DNA of 64,000 nt from Brevibacillus sp. JNUCC-41 (GCF_014844095.1 NZ_CP062163.1:1054001-1118000); one strand, 5' to 3'. Shown: positions 42,338-50,774, counted from the first letter of the stretch. Notes: generated from the letters alone by a model not told the origin. Made by a program: numbers and translations.

Positions 42338-42626
42338 AATTGCCCGCCTTTTTAGTAAAATGTCTTGAATCTTTAAATACGAATGCAATGCTTTTTCCTT
42401 TATCATTTACAAAAGAAACATAAAAATATATATATTAGAAATTTTGATTGGCAATAGCGTGTTCCGCTTGAAAGTATTGAATAAAGTACTTCGAGCTGGT
42501 TATCATAATTGGATTAATCGAACCTATCATAATGTGCTAACTAATATTTGTCAATACGTTTTTTCAATGTAAATGAAACGTAAATTTTCAGTCTTGTTAA
42601 AGAAATATTTTTTTACGATTTAGGGG

Positions 42627-42656
42627 TTTACAACTGATAAATGATGGGAGTAGAAT
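42627..42656 (+). promoter_or_regulatory. Promoter of the ktr riboswitch transcript
   Basis: TTTACA at 42627-42632 and TAGAAT at 42651-42656, spacer 18 bases, a few nucleotides ahead of the riboswitch. Confidence 0.6.
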
Positions 42657-42674
42657 ACGTTTATCAATTTAATG

Positions 42675-42815
42675 CATTTCGGCCTAAACTCAAGGGAATT
42701 GAGTACGGAGGACCCAATCAATTGGGGTTAATTCTGCCTTGCAGAAGGGATGAGATCAGCTCTTTCGCCATCCTACCCGTCAGCTAACTTCGTCGGCTAA
42801 AGCGAGGGAGGTCAT
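42675..42815 (+). ncRNA. c-di-AMP riboswitch (ydaO-yuaA leader)
   Basis: The conserved blocks of this class appear in order: GAGTACGGAGGACCCAA, ATTGGGGTTAATTCTGC, GCAGAAGGGATGAG, then CCATCCTACCCGTCAGCTAA and CTTCGTCGGCTAAAGCGA. They form the pseudo-two-fold aptamer binding two c-di-AMP molecules. It precedes K+ uptake genes, the usual target, so high c-di-AMP should switch off potassium import by transcription termination. Confidence 0.92.
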
Positions 42816-42846
42816 AAGACCGCCTATTTCGGGAGTTTTTTTTCAC
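42805..42846 (+). terminator. Riboswitch expression-platform terminator
   Basis: GGGAGGTCATAAGACCGCC and CGGGAG can form a stem that ends in TTTTTTTT. Part of it overlaps the last riboswitch helix, as expected for ligand-controlled termination. Confidence 0.7.
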
Positions 42847-42982
42847 GCTTTTTGTGGCAAAATAACTGTTCGAAGTTTTTGCTGGTCTTTTTATTATGCC
42901 TTTAAAAAGATTCTGAAAGCAGATTGATGATTAAAGCATCATACAGTTTTACACAATTTTTTTATAGGTAGGGATGATTTAT

Positions 42983-44320
42983 TTGAGAATGACAAAAAGT
43001 TTATTGGATCCGCCAAAAATACTTGTACTCGGCTTTGCCATCCTGATACTTATTGGGGCCTATTTATTAACCCTGCCGATTTCCACTGAAAATGGCATTG
43101 GCCTTCCTTTTCTGGATGCTTTATTCACCGCAACTTCCGCTACATGTGTAACAGGATTGGTCGTAGTGGATACGGGATCGACTTTCACCACTTTTGGTGA
43201 GTTGGTCATCTTAACACTGATTCAGATAGGCGGTTTAGGGTTCATGTCATTTGCGACATTTTTCTTTTTCCTTTTAGGCAAAAAGATTTCTTTAAAAGGC
43301 AGGTTACTCTTGCAGGAGTCCTTAAATAATCTATCCATGGCAGGTGTAGTCAGGTTAGTAAGACGGCTTTTAATTTTCACGGCCATCATTGAGGGCATGG
43401 GTGCCCTTATTTTATCGATTCGCTTTTCTTTTGACATGCCAATCGGAAAGGCAATCTATTACGGGGTTTTTCATTCCATATCGAATTTCAATAATGCCGG
43501 CTTTGATTTAATGGGGGAATTCAAGAGTTTGACCCCTTATGTATCGGATCCATTCGTAACCCTTACGGTCGTCTTCCTCATCACGTTTGGCGGAATAGGT
43601 TTTATCGTGATGAATGAACTATACGAATACCGTGATACCCATCGTTTATCCATACATACGAAGGTTGTTCTGACGACTAGCTTGGCACTAACGATTGTCG
43701 GCGCAATTTTAATCTTTTTATTCGAGTTCGGTAATGCCAAGACATTGCAGCCTTTATCTTTCATGGGTAAAACGCTGTCCTCATTATTTCAATCGGTTAC
43801 ACCTAGGACGGCAGGCTCCAATACGTTGAATATCCCTGATTTAACTCAACCTACATTACTGCTCATCATTTTCTTGATGTTCGTCGGGGCTTCGCCCGGA
43901 TCGACTGGCGGCGGAATTAAAACAACCACATTAGCAACGCTTGTCGGGACGGTTTGGTCACAGATTAAAGGAAAGGGTGATGTGGTATTATTCCGTCACC
44001 GCATTGTGAGTGAAACGATCTTTAAAGCATTATCCGTTACATTCATTGGCGTATTCATGGTTTCAATCATCTCCATTCTGCTGACCATCACTGAAAGCGG
44101 AACTGATTTCTTGATGATTTTGTTTGAAGCCACTTCAGCATTCGCCACCGTGGGACTTTCAATGGGGTTGACCCCCGAATTATCACCGGTTGGCCGGATG
44201 CTCATCATTTTCACGATGTTTGCAGGCCGTGTGGGTCCTTTGACTTTGGCCTTTGCCATCGCTATGAGGCGCAAACCAGATCCGTTCCGACGTCCAAAAG
44301 GGAAAATCATGATTGGTTAA
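42983..44320 (+). CDS. ktrB: KtrB/TrkH-type potassium channel subunit
   Basis: A 445-residue membrane protein with four M1-P-M2 repeats. Selectivity-filter-like segments include ATSATCVTGLVVVDTGS, FNNAGFDLMGEF and SPGSTGGGIKTTT. KtrB forms the K+ (Na+-dependent) translocating dimer in the cytoplasmic membrane and works with a KtrA gating ring, encoded next. The start is TTG at 42983, nine bases after AGGTAGGG; an ATG at 42974 abuts that site. A c-di-AMP riboswitch controls it. B. subtilis orders these genes ktrA-ktrB, so the reverse order here is a difference and KtrD/KtrC-type naming is also possible. Confidence 0.9.
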   Translation: MRMTKSLLDPPKILVLGFAILILIGAYLLTLPISTENGIGLPFLDALFTATSATCVTGLVVVDTGSTFTTFGELVILTLIQIGGLGFMSFATFFFFLLGKKISLKGRLLLQESLNNLSMAGVVRLVRRLLIFTAIIEGMGALILSIRFSFDMPIGKAIYYGVFHSISNFNNAGFDLMGEFKSLTPYVSDPFVTLTVVFLITFGGIGFIVMNELYEYRDTHRLSIHTKVVLTTSLALTIVGAILIFLFEFGNAKTLQPLSFMGKTLSSLFQSVTPRTAGSNTLNIPDLTQPTLLLIIFLMFVGASPGSTGGGIKTTTLATLVGTVWSQIKGKGDVVLFRHRIVSETIFKALSVTFIGVFMVSIISILLTITESGTDFLMILFEATSAFATVGLSMGLTPELSPVGRMLIIFTMFAGRVGPLTLAFAIAMRRKPDPFRRPKGKIMIG

Positions 44321-44343
44321 ACATAAATGAAGGAGTGTAAAAG

Positions 44344-45000
44344 ATGGGAAAACGACAATATGCCGTGATCGGTTTAGGCAGGTTCGGAACCAGTGTGGCC
44401 CATAGATTATATACGGCTGGCCAAGAGGTATTGGGTGTTGATGTCAACGAGGAAAGAGTAGAGAATGCGGAAATGAGCGTTACCCATGCGATCATGGCGG
44501 ATACGACGGATGAAGATACTTTGAGGTCAATCGGAATCCGTAATTTCGATTGTGTCATCGTAGCCATCGGAAATGACATGCAATCGAGCATTTTAACTAC
44601 CTTGCTTTTAAAAGAGCTTGGGGTCGATAAGGTCATTGCCAAAGCACTTAATAAAAATCACGGTCAGGTGCTCACTAAAGTCGGAGCTGACTGGGTCATC
44701 TATCCTGAGAGGGATATGGGGGAACGGGTCGCGAATCAGCTCCTGTCCCCTAACATGCTGAACTATATAGAGCTCTCTAAAGAATACAATATCGAGGAAA
44801 TCATCCTGCCCATGAGCATGAAGGGAAAAAGCCTCAGGGAGCTTGATCTACGGGCAAAATATAATATCAGCGTCATTGCCATAGTGAGTAATGGAGAAAT
44901 CATCATAGCCCCCTCACCAGATCAGGATATCCATGAAAATGATATGCTTTTAGTGGTTGGCAATAAAAAAGATCTAGCCGTCTTTGCCAATATTGAATAA
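44344..45000 (+). CDS. ktrA: KtrA/TrkA-type gating subunit of potassium uptake
   Basis: A 218-residue cytosolic protein: RCK_N Rossmann domain (about 4-125) with the nucleotide motif YAVIGLGRFGTSVAH, and RCK_C domain (about 138-218) ending ENDMLLVVGNKKDL. KtrA octamers bind ATP/ADP at RCK_N and c-di-AMP at RCK_C, gating KtrB. Together with the riboswitch, c-di-AMP would act on both RNA and protein. It lies 23 bases after ktrB with AAGGAGTG as ribosome site. Confidence 0.9.
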   Translation: MGKRQYAVIGLGRFGTSVAHRLYTAGQEVLGVDVNEERVENAEMSVTHAIMADTTDEDTLRSIGIRNFDCVIVAIGNDMQSSILTTLLLKELGVDKVIAKALNKNHGQVLTKVGADWVIYPERDMGERVANQLLSPNMLNYIELSKEYNIEEIILPMSMKGKSLRELDLRAKYNISVIAIVSNGEIIIAPSPDQDIHENDMLLVVGNKKDLAVFANIE

Positions 45001-45070
45001 TCCAACAGGTTCCGGCTTTTGCTTTTTGGGCCCTGTATCTATTTTGAGTGCAGCATGACTTATACATGCC

Positions 45071-45096
45071 AGAAGACCCCCATATGGAGGTCTTCT
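45071..45096. terminator. Hairpin after ktrA, weak terminator
   Basis: AGAAGACC and GGTCTTCT enclose CCCATATGGA. There is no U run on either strand, so termination is doubtful. Confidence 0.35.
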
Positions 45097-45141
45097 CGAT
45101 GAGGTTTATAACGAGCATCCCATGCCCTGGATATGTATGTA

Positions 45142-45975
45142 TTATTTCATCGTACTGATTGCCTGGGCAAGAGTGGACTTTATCGTCACTTTATCAAAAG
45201 GAAGTTGAAGCTTTACGGCAGTCATGGCTATTTCCGGCCGAAGTCCTGAAAGGGTTGTTTCAATACCGATCAAATGTAAGGATTCAATCAAATGCGACAG
45301 CTGGAGGGCGGATGCACCATCTATTGAATGAACGCCCGATAGGTCAATGAAAAGCCTTGTGACATTTTTTTCAACGCATTTTTGTAAGGTGTTTTCAAGC
45401 AAGGTCATGCCCCTTGTCGTGTCAATATTGCCTATCAAGGGAAGCAACGCCATGTTATCTTTAAGGGAAATGATGGGCGTGCTCAATTCATCGATCGTTG
45501 CCTGTTGGGCTTTCATGATTTTATTGGCATATCTATGATTCGCTTCAGTAAACCTCTCCATCACTTCACTGAACACCTTCACCACTATCCGGTACCAGGA
45601 ATTTATTTCTTCCTGTGGATATTGGTCACCATGCAATTCCACAAACCTGTCAATATAATCAAGGTATTGATCTTGCGTTCTAAAAAACTCCCTCAATATA
45701 AAATAGATGGGTGTATTTAAATGCTGCTCATCCTTACCGATATCTTCAATCCAATCATCAAGCCTCTTAAAGAATTCCCTCTCCCCTGTATCGAAGACCT
45801 GAAAGAAACGCAAATGGAATTCATTATTTTGCTGTTTAAGTTTTTTAATCACTTTGGGATCGGATGAGCTATAAACACCCGCTTTATCGCTTTTATCCAA
45901 TGTTGCGTACCAATCATCAGTCAATTGTGCTGCCGCGCCCACTAAAAAGGAATATAATTCTTTATTTCTATGCAT
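45142..45975 (-). CDS. RsbR-type STAS-domain stressosome protein
   Basis: A 277-residue protein with an N-terminal globin-like helical RsbR domain (about 1-150) and a C-terminal STAS domain (about 158-277: LLPLIGNIDTTRGMTLLENT, then VTRLFIDLSGVHSIDGASAL, then LSGLRPEIAMTAVKLQLPF). RsbR paralogues form the stressosome with RsbS and release RsbT to activate sigma-B; phosphorylatable Thr/Ser positions are in NIDTT and near HSIDGAS. The ATG at 45975 is preferred, with AGGTGGAG six bases upstream. No rsbS or rsbT lies nearby, which is common for RsbRB-D type paralogues. Confidence 0.85.
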   Translation of the reverse strand: MHRNKELYSFLVGAAAQLTDDWYATLDKSDKAGVYSSSDPKVIKKLKQQNNEFHLRFFQVFDTGEREFFKRLDDWIEDIGKDEQHLNTPIYFILREFFRTQDQYLDYIDRFVELHGDQYPQEEINSWYRIVVKVFSEVMERFTEANHRYANKIMKAQQATIDELSTPIISLKDNMALLPLIGNIDTTRGMTLLENTLQKCVEKNVTRLFIDLSGVHSIDGASALQLSHLIESLHLIGIETTLSGLRPEIAMTAVKLQLPFDKVTIKSTLAQAISTMK

Positions 45976-46397
45976 AAGTTTCTCCACCTATTTTTTATAA
46001 AATAGCATTCCAATTGGTCTCAGTAATCAATAAATCGAATGCACTACATACAGAAATCAGCATTGACAGGCATTGAAAGTTAAACGTTTCATCAGCTAAG
46101 GAAAAGCATCGAAGATAACCTCTTCAATACATGGATTGTCATGACCTGATGCCCAATGGTCCCCTCTTTCCATATACCTTCCCAGCTGTTTTTGAAACCA
46201 TGCAACCACTGTTTTTCAAAAAAAAATTTGCAGGAACCTACATCTATCATTCTGGTAAATCTGCGTTCCCCCAAAAAGCATTTTATTATTAAAGTTTACC
46301 ATTTTTATATTTTGTTAACAAATCTCTCCTTTTCCTCATAAAAAAAAGGACCTGTTCCCAGATCCTCCGTTTAAAACCATCGCATCACCATTTCACC
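45976..46397. other. Intergenic region with a doubtful small frame
   Basis: Contains the rsbR-like promoter region and the methyltransferase terminator (46340-46369). A minus-strand GTG-started frame of 37 codons (46096-46209, ending GHDNPCIEEVIFDAFP) looks protein-like but has no clear ribosome site and no known relative; it could be a relic. Confidence 0.35.
46340..46369 (-). terminator. Terminator of the first methyltransferase gene
   Basis: Minus-strand GGATCTGGGAACAGGTCC hairpin followed by eight T residues. Confidence 0.75.
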
Positions 46398-47108
46398 TTA
46401 CTTTTTCATAAATAAGGCCGTCCATAAACCTTGCACCCCAAACGTTTCATCCGATTGCTCCATTTTCCTCATTTTACGTATTTCCACCACTTCAAATTCC
46501 TTGAAAATCATTCTGAGTTTTTCTTCAGTAAAACCTAATCCGCCTTTAAGGCTCCTTTGCCTGTATACCTCCCAATCTGAAAGATCTGCACCACCCAATA
46601 TGCCGCCTTCGACAAAACAAGTAATTGAATACAATCCCTTAGGCCTTAGCGCCTTTTTCACCATCTCCAAATAATTGATCCTTCGATGTGGGGCAATATG
46701 GTGAAAACAACCTGAATCATACACGAAGTCATATTGCCCTTCCTCAATATCCAAATCAAATATATTCCTTTGAATGAAGTTCACGTGCACTTTCTTTTCT
46801 GCCGCTCGTTCTTTTCCCCATTCCAGTCCTGCCTTCGAAAGATCCACCGCATCAACGGAACAGCCCTTTTGAGCAAGGTAAACGGCATTTCTCCCAGGTC
46901 CGCACCCAAGCTCAAGAACTTTTCCTGGCCCAATTGCCCCTCCATCAAAATATGTAACCAAATTCTCATCAGGGAAATTTTCGAAAAAGGGAACCCCCTT
47001 TTCACGGTCTTCATAAAAATCATTCCAGAATGCAGTTGGCTCACGCAATAACGAGTCCAACATATTCAATAGATCTTCATAGGTTGTAATCGTCTCCGAC
47101 AATACCAT
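46398..47108 (-). CDS. Class I SAM-dependent methyltransferase
   Basis: A 236-residue protein with Rossmann methyltransferase motifs: motif I KVLELGCGPGRNAVYLA, acidic loop VDAVDLSKAG, motif II FDLDIEEGQYDFVYDSGCFH and motif III LRPKGLYSITCF. The FYEDREKGVPFFENFPDENL lead and overall layout resemble thiopurine/tellurite-type methyltransferases, but the substrate is unknown. GTG ATG GTA TTG occur together at the start and the exact start codon is uncertain. A small broken gene and a second methyltransferase lie upstream on the same strand. Confidence 0.85.
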   Translation of the reverse strand: MVLSETITTYEDLLNMLDSLLREPTAFWNDFYEDREKGVPFFENFPDENLVTYFDGGAIGPGKVLELGCGPGRNAVYLAQKGCSVDAVDLSKAGLEWGKERAAEKKVHVNFIQRNIFDLDIEEGQYDFVYDSGCFHHIAPHRRINYLEMVKKALRPKGLYSITCFVEGGILGGADLSDWEVYRQRSLKGGLGFTEEKLRMIFKEFEVVEIRKMRKMEQSDETFGVQGLWTALFMKK

Positions 47109-47138
47109 CACCTCTTCCCATCGTATCCCGCCATTTAA

Positions 47139-47341
47139 TTATACTGGTTTCAGCCAGATGCCCCTATTCTTACTCATCGCTACTTTGACCATCTCTTCTA
47201 TAATGTCGACACCGTAACTTTTGCCAAGAATGTTCAGTTGAGCCAATTTGGATAATGTGGCATCCATTCCATTAAGACTTCCATAATGGTATCATTTCCA
47301 TTACTATTCAATTGGGATGGGGGTCCTTTCGGATTTTCCAT
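47139..47341 (-). pseudogene. Small frameshifted gene between two methyltransferases
   Basis: From the ATG at 47341 the minus strand reads MENPKGPPSQLNSNGNDTIM and then goes off frame. A second frame continues with a coherent helical peptide: NGMDATLSKLAQLNILGKSY, then GVDIIEEMVKVAMSKNRG, ending WLKPV at 47139. The span of 203 bases is one base short of a single frame, and one A added near 47275 would restore a 67-residue protein. Family not recognised. Confidence 0.4.
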
Positions 47342-47360
47342 AGACTCCCAAACCAATCTA

Positions 47361-47984
47361 TCAAATCCGCTTACTAATGATTATCTTCCTATACATTCCA
47401 TTCAGCATGATCGGTCGATCCTCTTCAATTTTCATATACTTATCATGTCTACTGAACAAGACTTCAAACCGCAAGCCAATATCCGTTCCTAAAAATCTAA
47501 TGATGGGCCGCAGAAGCTTTTTGGGTAGCGATAGCCGTTCATCTTTAGAAATAAACTTATCGAATAGTATGATTTTCCCCTCGCCTTTTAAAACCCTGAT
47601 CATTTCCCGAAGGCATTCATCGGCATCAGGTACGACGGAAAGAACCAAACTTCCCACTATGTAGTCAAACGATTCATTATCGAATTCCATATGCTGTGCA
47701 TCCATCTCGAGAAAATTGATCGAAGTATTATCAAATTTCTCCATCGCTTTATTTAGCATATCGGCTGACAGGTCTATCGCCGTTATCTCCAGTTCAAGGT
47801 TCTTGATCAACTCCAAATCGGCCCCGGTACCTACGCCCACAAACAGAACCTTTGCATGATCTTGGAAATGCATCTCATCAAATATTCTTTTCCTGGCATC
47901 TAAAAAGAGATGAGAATTGAAGATTTTGTCATAAACCGGCGACCAAACCTTATAAATCACTTTATTCCACGAATTATTCAACAT
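47361..47984 (-). CDS. Class I SAM-dependent methyltransferase (UbiE/PmtA-like)
   Basis: A 207-residue protein beginning WNKVIYKVWSPVYDKIFNS, the usual lead of UbiE-like and phospholipid methyltransferases, with motif I VLFVGVGTGADLELI, acidic loop ITAIDLSADML, FLEMDAQHMEFDNESFDYIV and motif III VLKGEGKIILFDKF. The target may be a lipid or a quinone; not decidable. The ATG at 47984 is favoured, after an unusually G-rich AAGGGGGTGGGG ribosome site. Lies 20 bases from the broken small gene. Confidence 0.82.
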   Translation of the reverse strand: MLNNSWNKVIYKVWSPVYDKIFNSHLFLDARKRIFDEMHFQDHAKVLFVGVGTGADLELIKNLELEITAIDLSADMLNKAMEKFDNTSINFLEMDAQHMEFDNESFDYIVGSLVLSVVPDADECLREMIRVLKGEGKIILFDKFISKDERLSLPKKLLRPIIRFLGTDIGLRFEVLFSRHDKYMKIEEDRPIMLNGMYRKIIISKRI

Positions 47985-48164
47985 CCCCACCCCCTTGCTT
48001 ACTTTTTCTATAAAGCATTAAAAATCCCTTCCAAGCTGATATCATATCTGGCTAATTAGTACAATTAAAAAAGTATGCGCCGCAGTGATCCGACAAATTA
48101 GACATGTTTCTTTTCATAAGGCTCTTTTCGTAAAGATTGTTGTTTTTAAAACAAAACGATTTAA
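47985..48164. other. Intergenic region between divergent units
   Basis: No coding sequence is seen. It contains the promoter of the methyltransferase unit and borders the 128-bp repeat. Confidence 0.45.
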
Positions 48165-48292
48165 GGTTGATTGGAGCGTAAGTGCGAGACTCCTGCGGGA
48201 GCAGCGGGACAGGTGAGACTCCACAGGCGTTCACGCCGAGGAGGCTCACCGCCCGCCCCGCGGAAAGCGAGCATCTGGAGGGGAAATCAACC
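48165..48292. repeat. 128-bp GC-rich Bacillus intergenic repeat with inverted ends
   Basis: The element starts GGTTGATT and ends AATCAACC, an 8-bp terminal inverted repeat, and is far richer in GC than its surroundings. Core strings such as CTCCTGCGGGAGCAGCGGGA, GAGGAGGCTCACCGCCCGCC and CGCGGAAAGCGAGC are those of the repeat scattered in many Bacillus genomes. The 216-bp family in this window shares its middle part (CCTCCTCGGCGC / CGCCTGTGGGGTCTC). Confidence 0.85.
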
Positions 48293-48382
48293 ACACCGCT
48301 TTACTTGGTAAATAGCAACAAAGTATGCGAAAAGCCTTTCATAAAGAACAAAACATGCACGATCCATAGTAATCAAATTACC

Positions 48383-48414
48383 TTGACTGTCATAGTAATA
48401 TACCTTAAGATATA
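48383..48414 (+). promoter_or_regulatory. padR operon promoter with dyad over the -10
   Basis: TTGACT (48383-48388), 17-base spacer, TAAGAT (48406-48411). The near-palindrome TATACCTTAAGATATA (48399-48414) overlaps the -10, as expected for autorepression by the PadR protein encoded next. Confidence 0.65.
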
Positions 48415-48431
48415 CCAAAGGAGGTGAGGAT

Positions 48432-48761
48432 TTGGTTCAACGACAACTATCCTCTGACTTGCTTCGAGGACATGTAGATACGATGATTCTAAAACTCCTG
48501 CAAAGTGGCGATAAATATGGTTATGAAATCAGCAAACTGATATATATGGATTCGGATGAGCAATATGAAATTAAGGAAGCGACGATGTATTCCAGCTTAA
48601 AGCGACTGGAAAAGGACGGATGCATCATCTCTTATTGGGGAGATGCCACACAAGGCGGGAGAAGGAAATATTACAAAATCACCCCGATTGGGGAAGACAC
48701 ATATATCCAAAATAAAAATGACTGGGAGCAGGCCAAGCGAATACTTGAGCGCCTCTTGTAA
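48432..48761 (+). CDS. PadR-family transcriptional regulator (short type)
   Basis: A 109-residue PadR winged-helix protein: LRGHVDTMILKLLQSGDKYG, then YEISKLIYMDSDEQYEIKEA, TMYSSLKRLEKDGCIISYWG and GGRRKYYKITPIGEDTY. It has the short C-terminal helix of the PadR-s1 class. The start is TTG at 48432 with AAAGGAGGTGA upstream. It is the first gene of an operon with a pentapeptide-repeat protein (16 bases downstream) and a 32-residue membrane peptide. A dyad overlaps its promoter, so it probably represses the operon. Confidence 0.9.
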   Translation: MVQRQLSSDLLRGHVDTMILKLLQSGDKYGYEISKLIYMDSDEQYEIKEATMYSSLKRLEKDGCIISYWGDATQGGRRKYYKITPIGEDTYIQNKNDWEQAKRILERLL

Positions 48762-48777
48762 GAAAGGAAGATGAAAT

Positions 48778-49497
48778 GTGATTGAAAAATTGAATACACA
48801 TGTTCATAACATTTTTGCTCCGTACAAAAGTGCAAAAACAGCAAATGAATTGGAAGAAGAACTGCTGCAAAACTTACTGGAAAAATACAATGACCATAGA
48901 AGGAATGGTACGAGCGAGCAGGAAGCGTATAAGCTGACTGTGGATTCGATTGGGGAAGTGTCAGAGCTCATGGAATCGCTCAATCTGCAATACAATGTGC
49001 TTGAGCAGGCGATAAGCATGGACTATTCCAGGCAACGCTTATTAGATTCCGACTTCCGCTCGGTTTCGGTGCATGATGGAAAATTTAATTCCTGCGATTT
49101 AAGCCGTTCTGATTTCAGCCATTCCGATCTGACGAACAGCACATTTAAAAGCACTAACTTAAATAATTGCATCTTTGAAAACGCCAATTTAACCAGTACC
49201 TTATTTAAAAGCGCAAATTTAAAAGGAGTTACTTTCAAGAACTGCCTTTATAATAAAACCCATTTTAAAGGCTGTAATTTATCTGGTCTTATTTTTGATA
49301 AGGAAACATTCAAACAAACCATTTTCGAGGGTTCTTCATTGAAAAAGGCATCATTTCGCGATGCCACACTCATCAATGTTCAATTTCGGATGTCCGATTT
49401 AAAGAAAATCGACTTTACTGGAGCTTCGATGGATAAACTCACTTACAACTTTTTACATGGAGCTAAGGTTGATCTTAGCGGCGTGACCATCATCTAA
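48778..49497 (+). CDS. Pentapeptide-repeat protein with N-terminal permease-prefix-like domain
   Basis: A 239-residue protein. Residues 1-80 (NTHVHNIFAPYKSAKTANEL, then EEELLQNLLEKYNDHRRNG) resemble the helical prefix domain often encoded next to PadR genes. Residues about 85-239 form a right-handed quadrilateral beta helix made of A(D/N)LXX repeats: CDLSRSDFSHSDLTNSTFKS, TNLNNCIFENANLTSTLFKS, ANLKGVTFKNC. Start GTG at 48778, after AAAGGAAG. No membrane segment. Pentapeptide proteins can mimic DNA or act as scaffolds; role here unknown. Co-transcribed with padR and a small membrane peptide gene. Confidence 0.85.
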   Translation: MIEKLNTHVHNIFAPYKSAKTANELEEELLQNLLEKYNDHRRNGTSEQEAYKLTVDSIGEVSELMESLNLQYNVLEQAISMDYSRQRLLDSDFRSVSVHDGKFNSCDLSRSDFSHSDLTNSTFKSTNLNNCIFENANLTSTLFKSANLKGVTFKNCLYNKTHFKGCNLSGLIFDKETFKQTIFEGSSLKKASFRDATLINVQFRMSDLKKIDFTGASMDKLTYNFLHGAKVDLSGVTII

Positions 49498-49511
49498 AGG
49501 AGGATTTTACA

Positions 49512-49610
49512 ATGACTTTACCAATAGCGATTGTCGTATCCACCTCAATCATTTGCGTGACCGTGTTTCTGACTGCGGTCGTTTTAAAAGGAATGAGCAT
49601 GGGAGAATGA
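49512..49610 (+). CDS. 32-residue membrane peptide in the padR operon
   Basis: A short frame from the ATG at 49512, preceded by AAAGGAGG eight bases upstream, encodes MTLPIAIVVSTSIICVTVFL then TAVVLKGMSMGE. It is a single hydrophobic helix with a small polar tail. The excellent ribosome site, 14-base distance from the pentapeptide gene and the terminator just after it make it a real third gene of the operon. It could anchor the pentapeptide protein or modulate a membrane target; function unknown. Confidence 0.7.
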   Translation: MTLPIAIVVSTSIICVTVFLTAVVLKGMSMGE

Positions 49611-49620
49611 TTCAACAAGA

Positions 49621-49661
49621 ACCCTGTGCTAAGACATGAAAAGTCTTAGCACAGGGTTCTT
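49621..49661 (+). terminator. Terminator of the padR-pentapeptide operon
   Basis: ACCCTGTGCTAAGAC and GTCTTAGCACAGGGT form a 15-base stem followed by TCTTATAT. Confidence 0.85.
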
Positions 49662-49704
49662 ATATGCTTATCATCCAACCGCCCATCCTCCCCTGCATGA
49701 ACCT

Positions 49705-50604
49705 TTAGACCTCCACTTCAAATTCTTTAACGTAGACAGCATTCCCGGTGATTTCAATATCGTATGTATCATGGTTTTTGGCAGCCGTAACGCGGACTCT
49801 GCCATCCTTCCCGATTTCATGTCCCTGTTCGATTAATAGGTGCACCTCATCTTCAAGACCCTCCTTTATGTATTTTGCATAATAAGCGCCCATTACACCT
49901 GAAGCCGTTCCTGTAACAGGGTCTTCAATCGTACCTGAAAATGGCGAGGAAAAATGCCGGGCATGCATATGGGCATCACTATCATACGTTTCCAGGCAAA
50001 AGGGATGAACTGAAGCTCTTGGCATTTCCTTTAATAATTGCGGAAACAGTTTATTGTTCGCCTTCATCCTTTTGAATGAATCACGTTCCTTTACCGGAAC
50101 CAGTAAAGTCCATAAACCTGTACTTCCATAAACGATAGGTAATTCATTTTCAAGATCATCTATGTCAAGTCCGAGGGAACTGGCCAAGCTACCCTTATCT
50201 CCGTTAAACGCTACAAACTGAGGCGCGGCCTGCTTCATCGTGATGTATATCTCTTGATCCGCGGTCGTATGGATCTTGATTGGCAATATTCCCACTCCTG
50301 TTTCAATCATCAGCTCATCCTTATCCAGCAATCCCCTTGTCTTCAGCGCATGGATGGTGGCCATTGTCGCGTGACCGCAGAGATTCATTTCATGTCCTGG
50401 TGTAAAATAACGGATTCTAAGATCCGCAATATCGGACTCCATGGGAAAAGAGGTCTCATTGAACCCCACCTTCAGCGCTATATCCTGCATTTCATTTTCC
50501 GTCAGTCCATCCGCATCTAAAACCACGCCCGCCGGATTTCCTTTATTTGGTCTACTACTGAACGCATCGTAATGAAAAACCCTTACCATCTTCAAATCTA
50601 ACAT
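49705..50604 (-). CDS. PhzF-family isomerase
   Basis: A 299-residue PhzF-like protein: [20 protein letters not shown], catalytic segment [10 protein letters not shown] with the Glu at position 50, [20 protein letters not shown], and in the second lobe [22 protein letters not shown]. All motifs of an active family member are present, in contrast to the paralogue at 29470. The biological substrate is unknown; homologues such as YddE are common and unrelated to phenazines. The start may be TTG at 50595 rather than ATG 50604, given GGAG directly before the ATG. Monocistronic. Confidence 0.88.
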   Translation of the reverse strand: MLDLKMVRVFHYDAFSSRPNKGNPAGVVLDADGLTENEMQDIALKVGFNETSFPMESDIADLRIRYFTPGHEMNLCGHATMATIHALKTRGLLDKDELMIETGVGILPIKIHTTADQEIYITMKQAAPQFVAFNGDKGSLASSLGLDIDDLENELPIVYGSTGLWTLLVPVKERDSFKRMKANNKLFPQLLKEMPRASVHPFCLETYDSDAHMHARHFSSPFSGTIEDPVTGTASGVMGAYYAKYIKEGLEDEVHLLIEQGHEIGKDGRVRVTAAKNHDTYDIEITGNAVYVKEFEVEV

Positions 50605-50774
50605 CTCCTATTAAATGAATGGTGCTTCTCTTTTAATAGTAATTCTATATCTCCATCAAAATCCCTTTTTCGTCCTATACTTCAGTGAAACGACCATTGA
50701 TTTTATCATTTCCCTCCGGAAGACTCCCTCTTCAAGCGTGTGAAGGGCTAGATGAATGGCAGTTGGCCTAAGCC

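Noticed and set aside
46096..46209. 37-codon minus-strand frame ending GHDNPCIEEVIFDAFP
   Set aside because: Started by GTG without a clear ribosome site, no family recognised; noted only within the intergenic entry.
48165..48292. The GC-rich element as an rRNA/tRNA fragment or coding sequence
   Set aside because: It has inverted ends and the known strings of a Bacillus intergenic repeat, with no tRNA cloverleaf or rRNA helix and no consistent frame.
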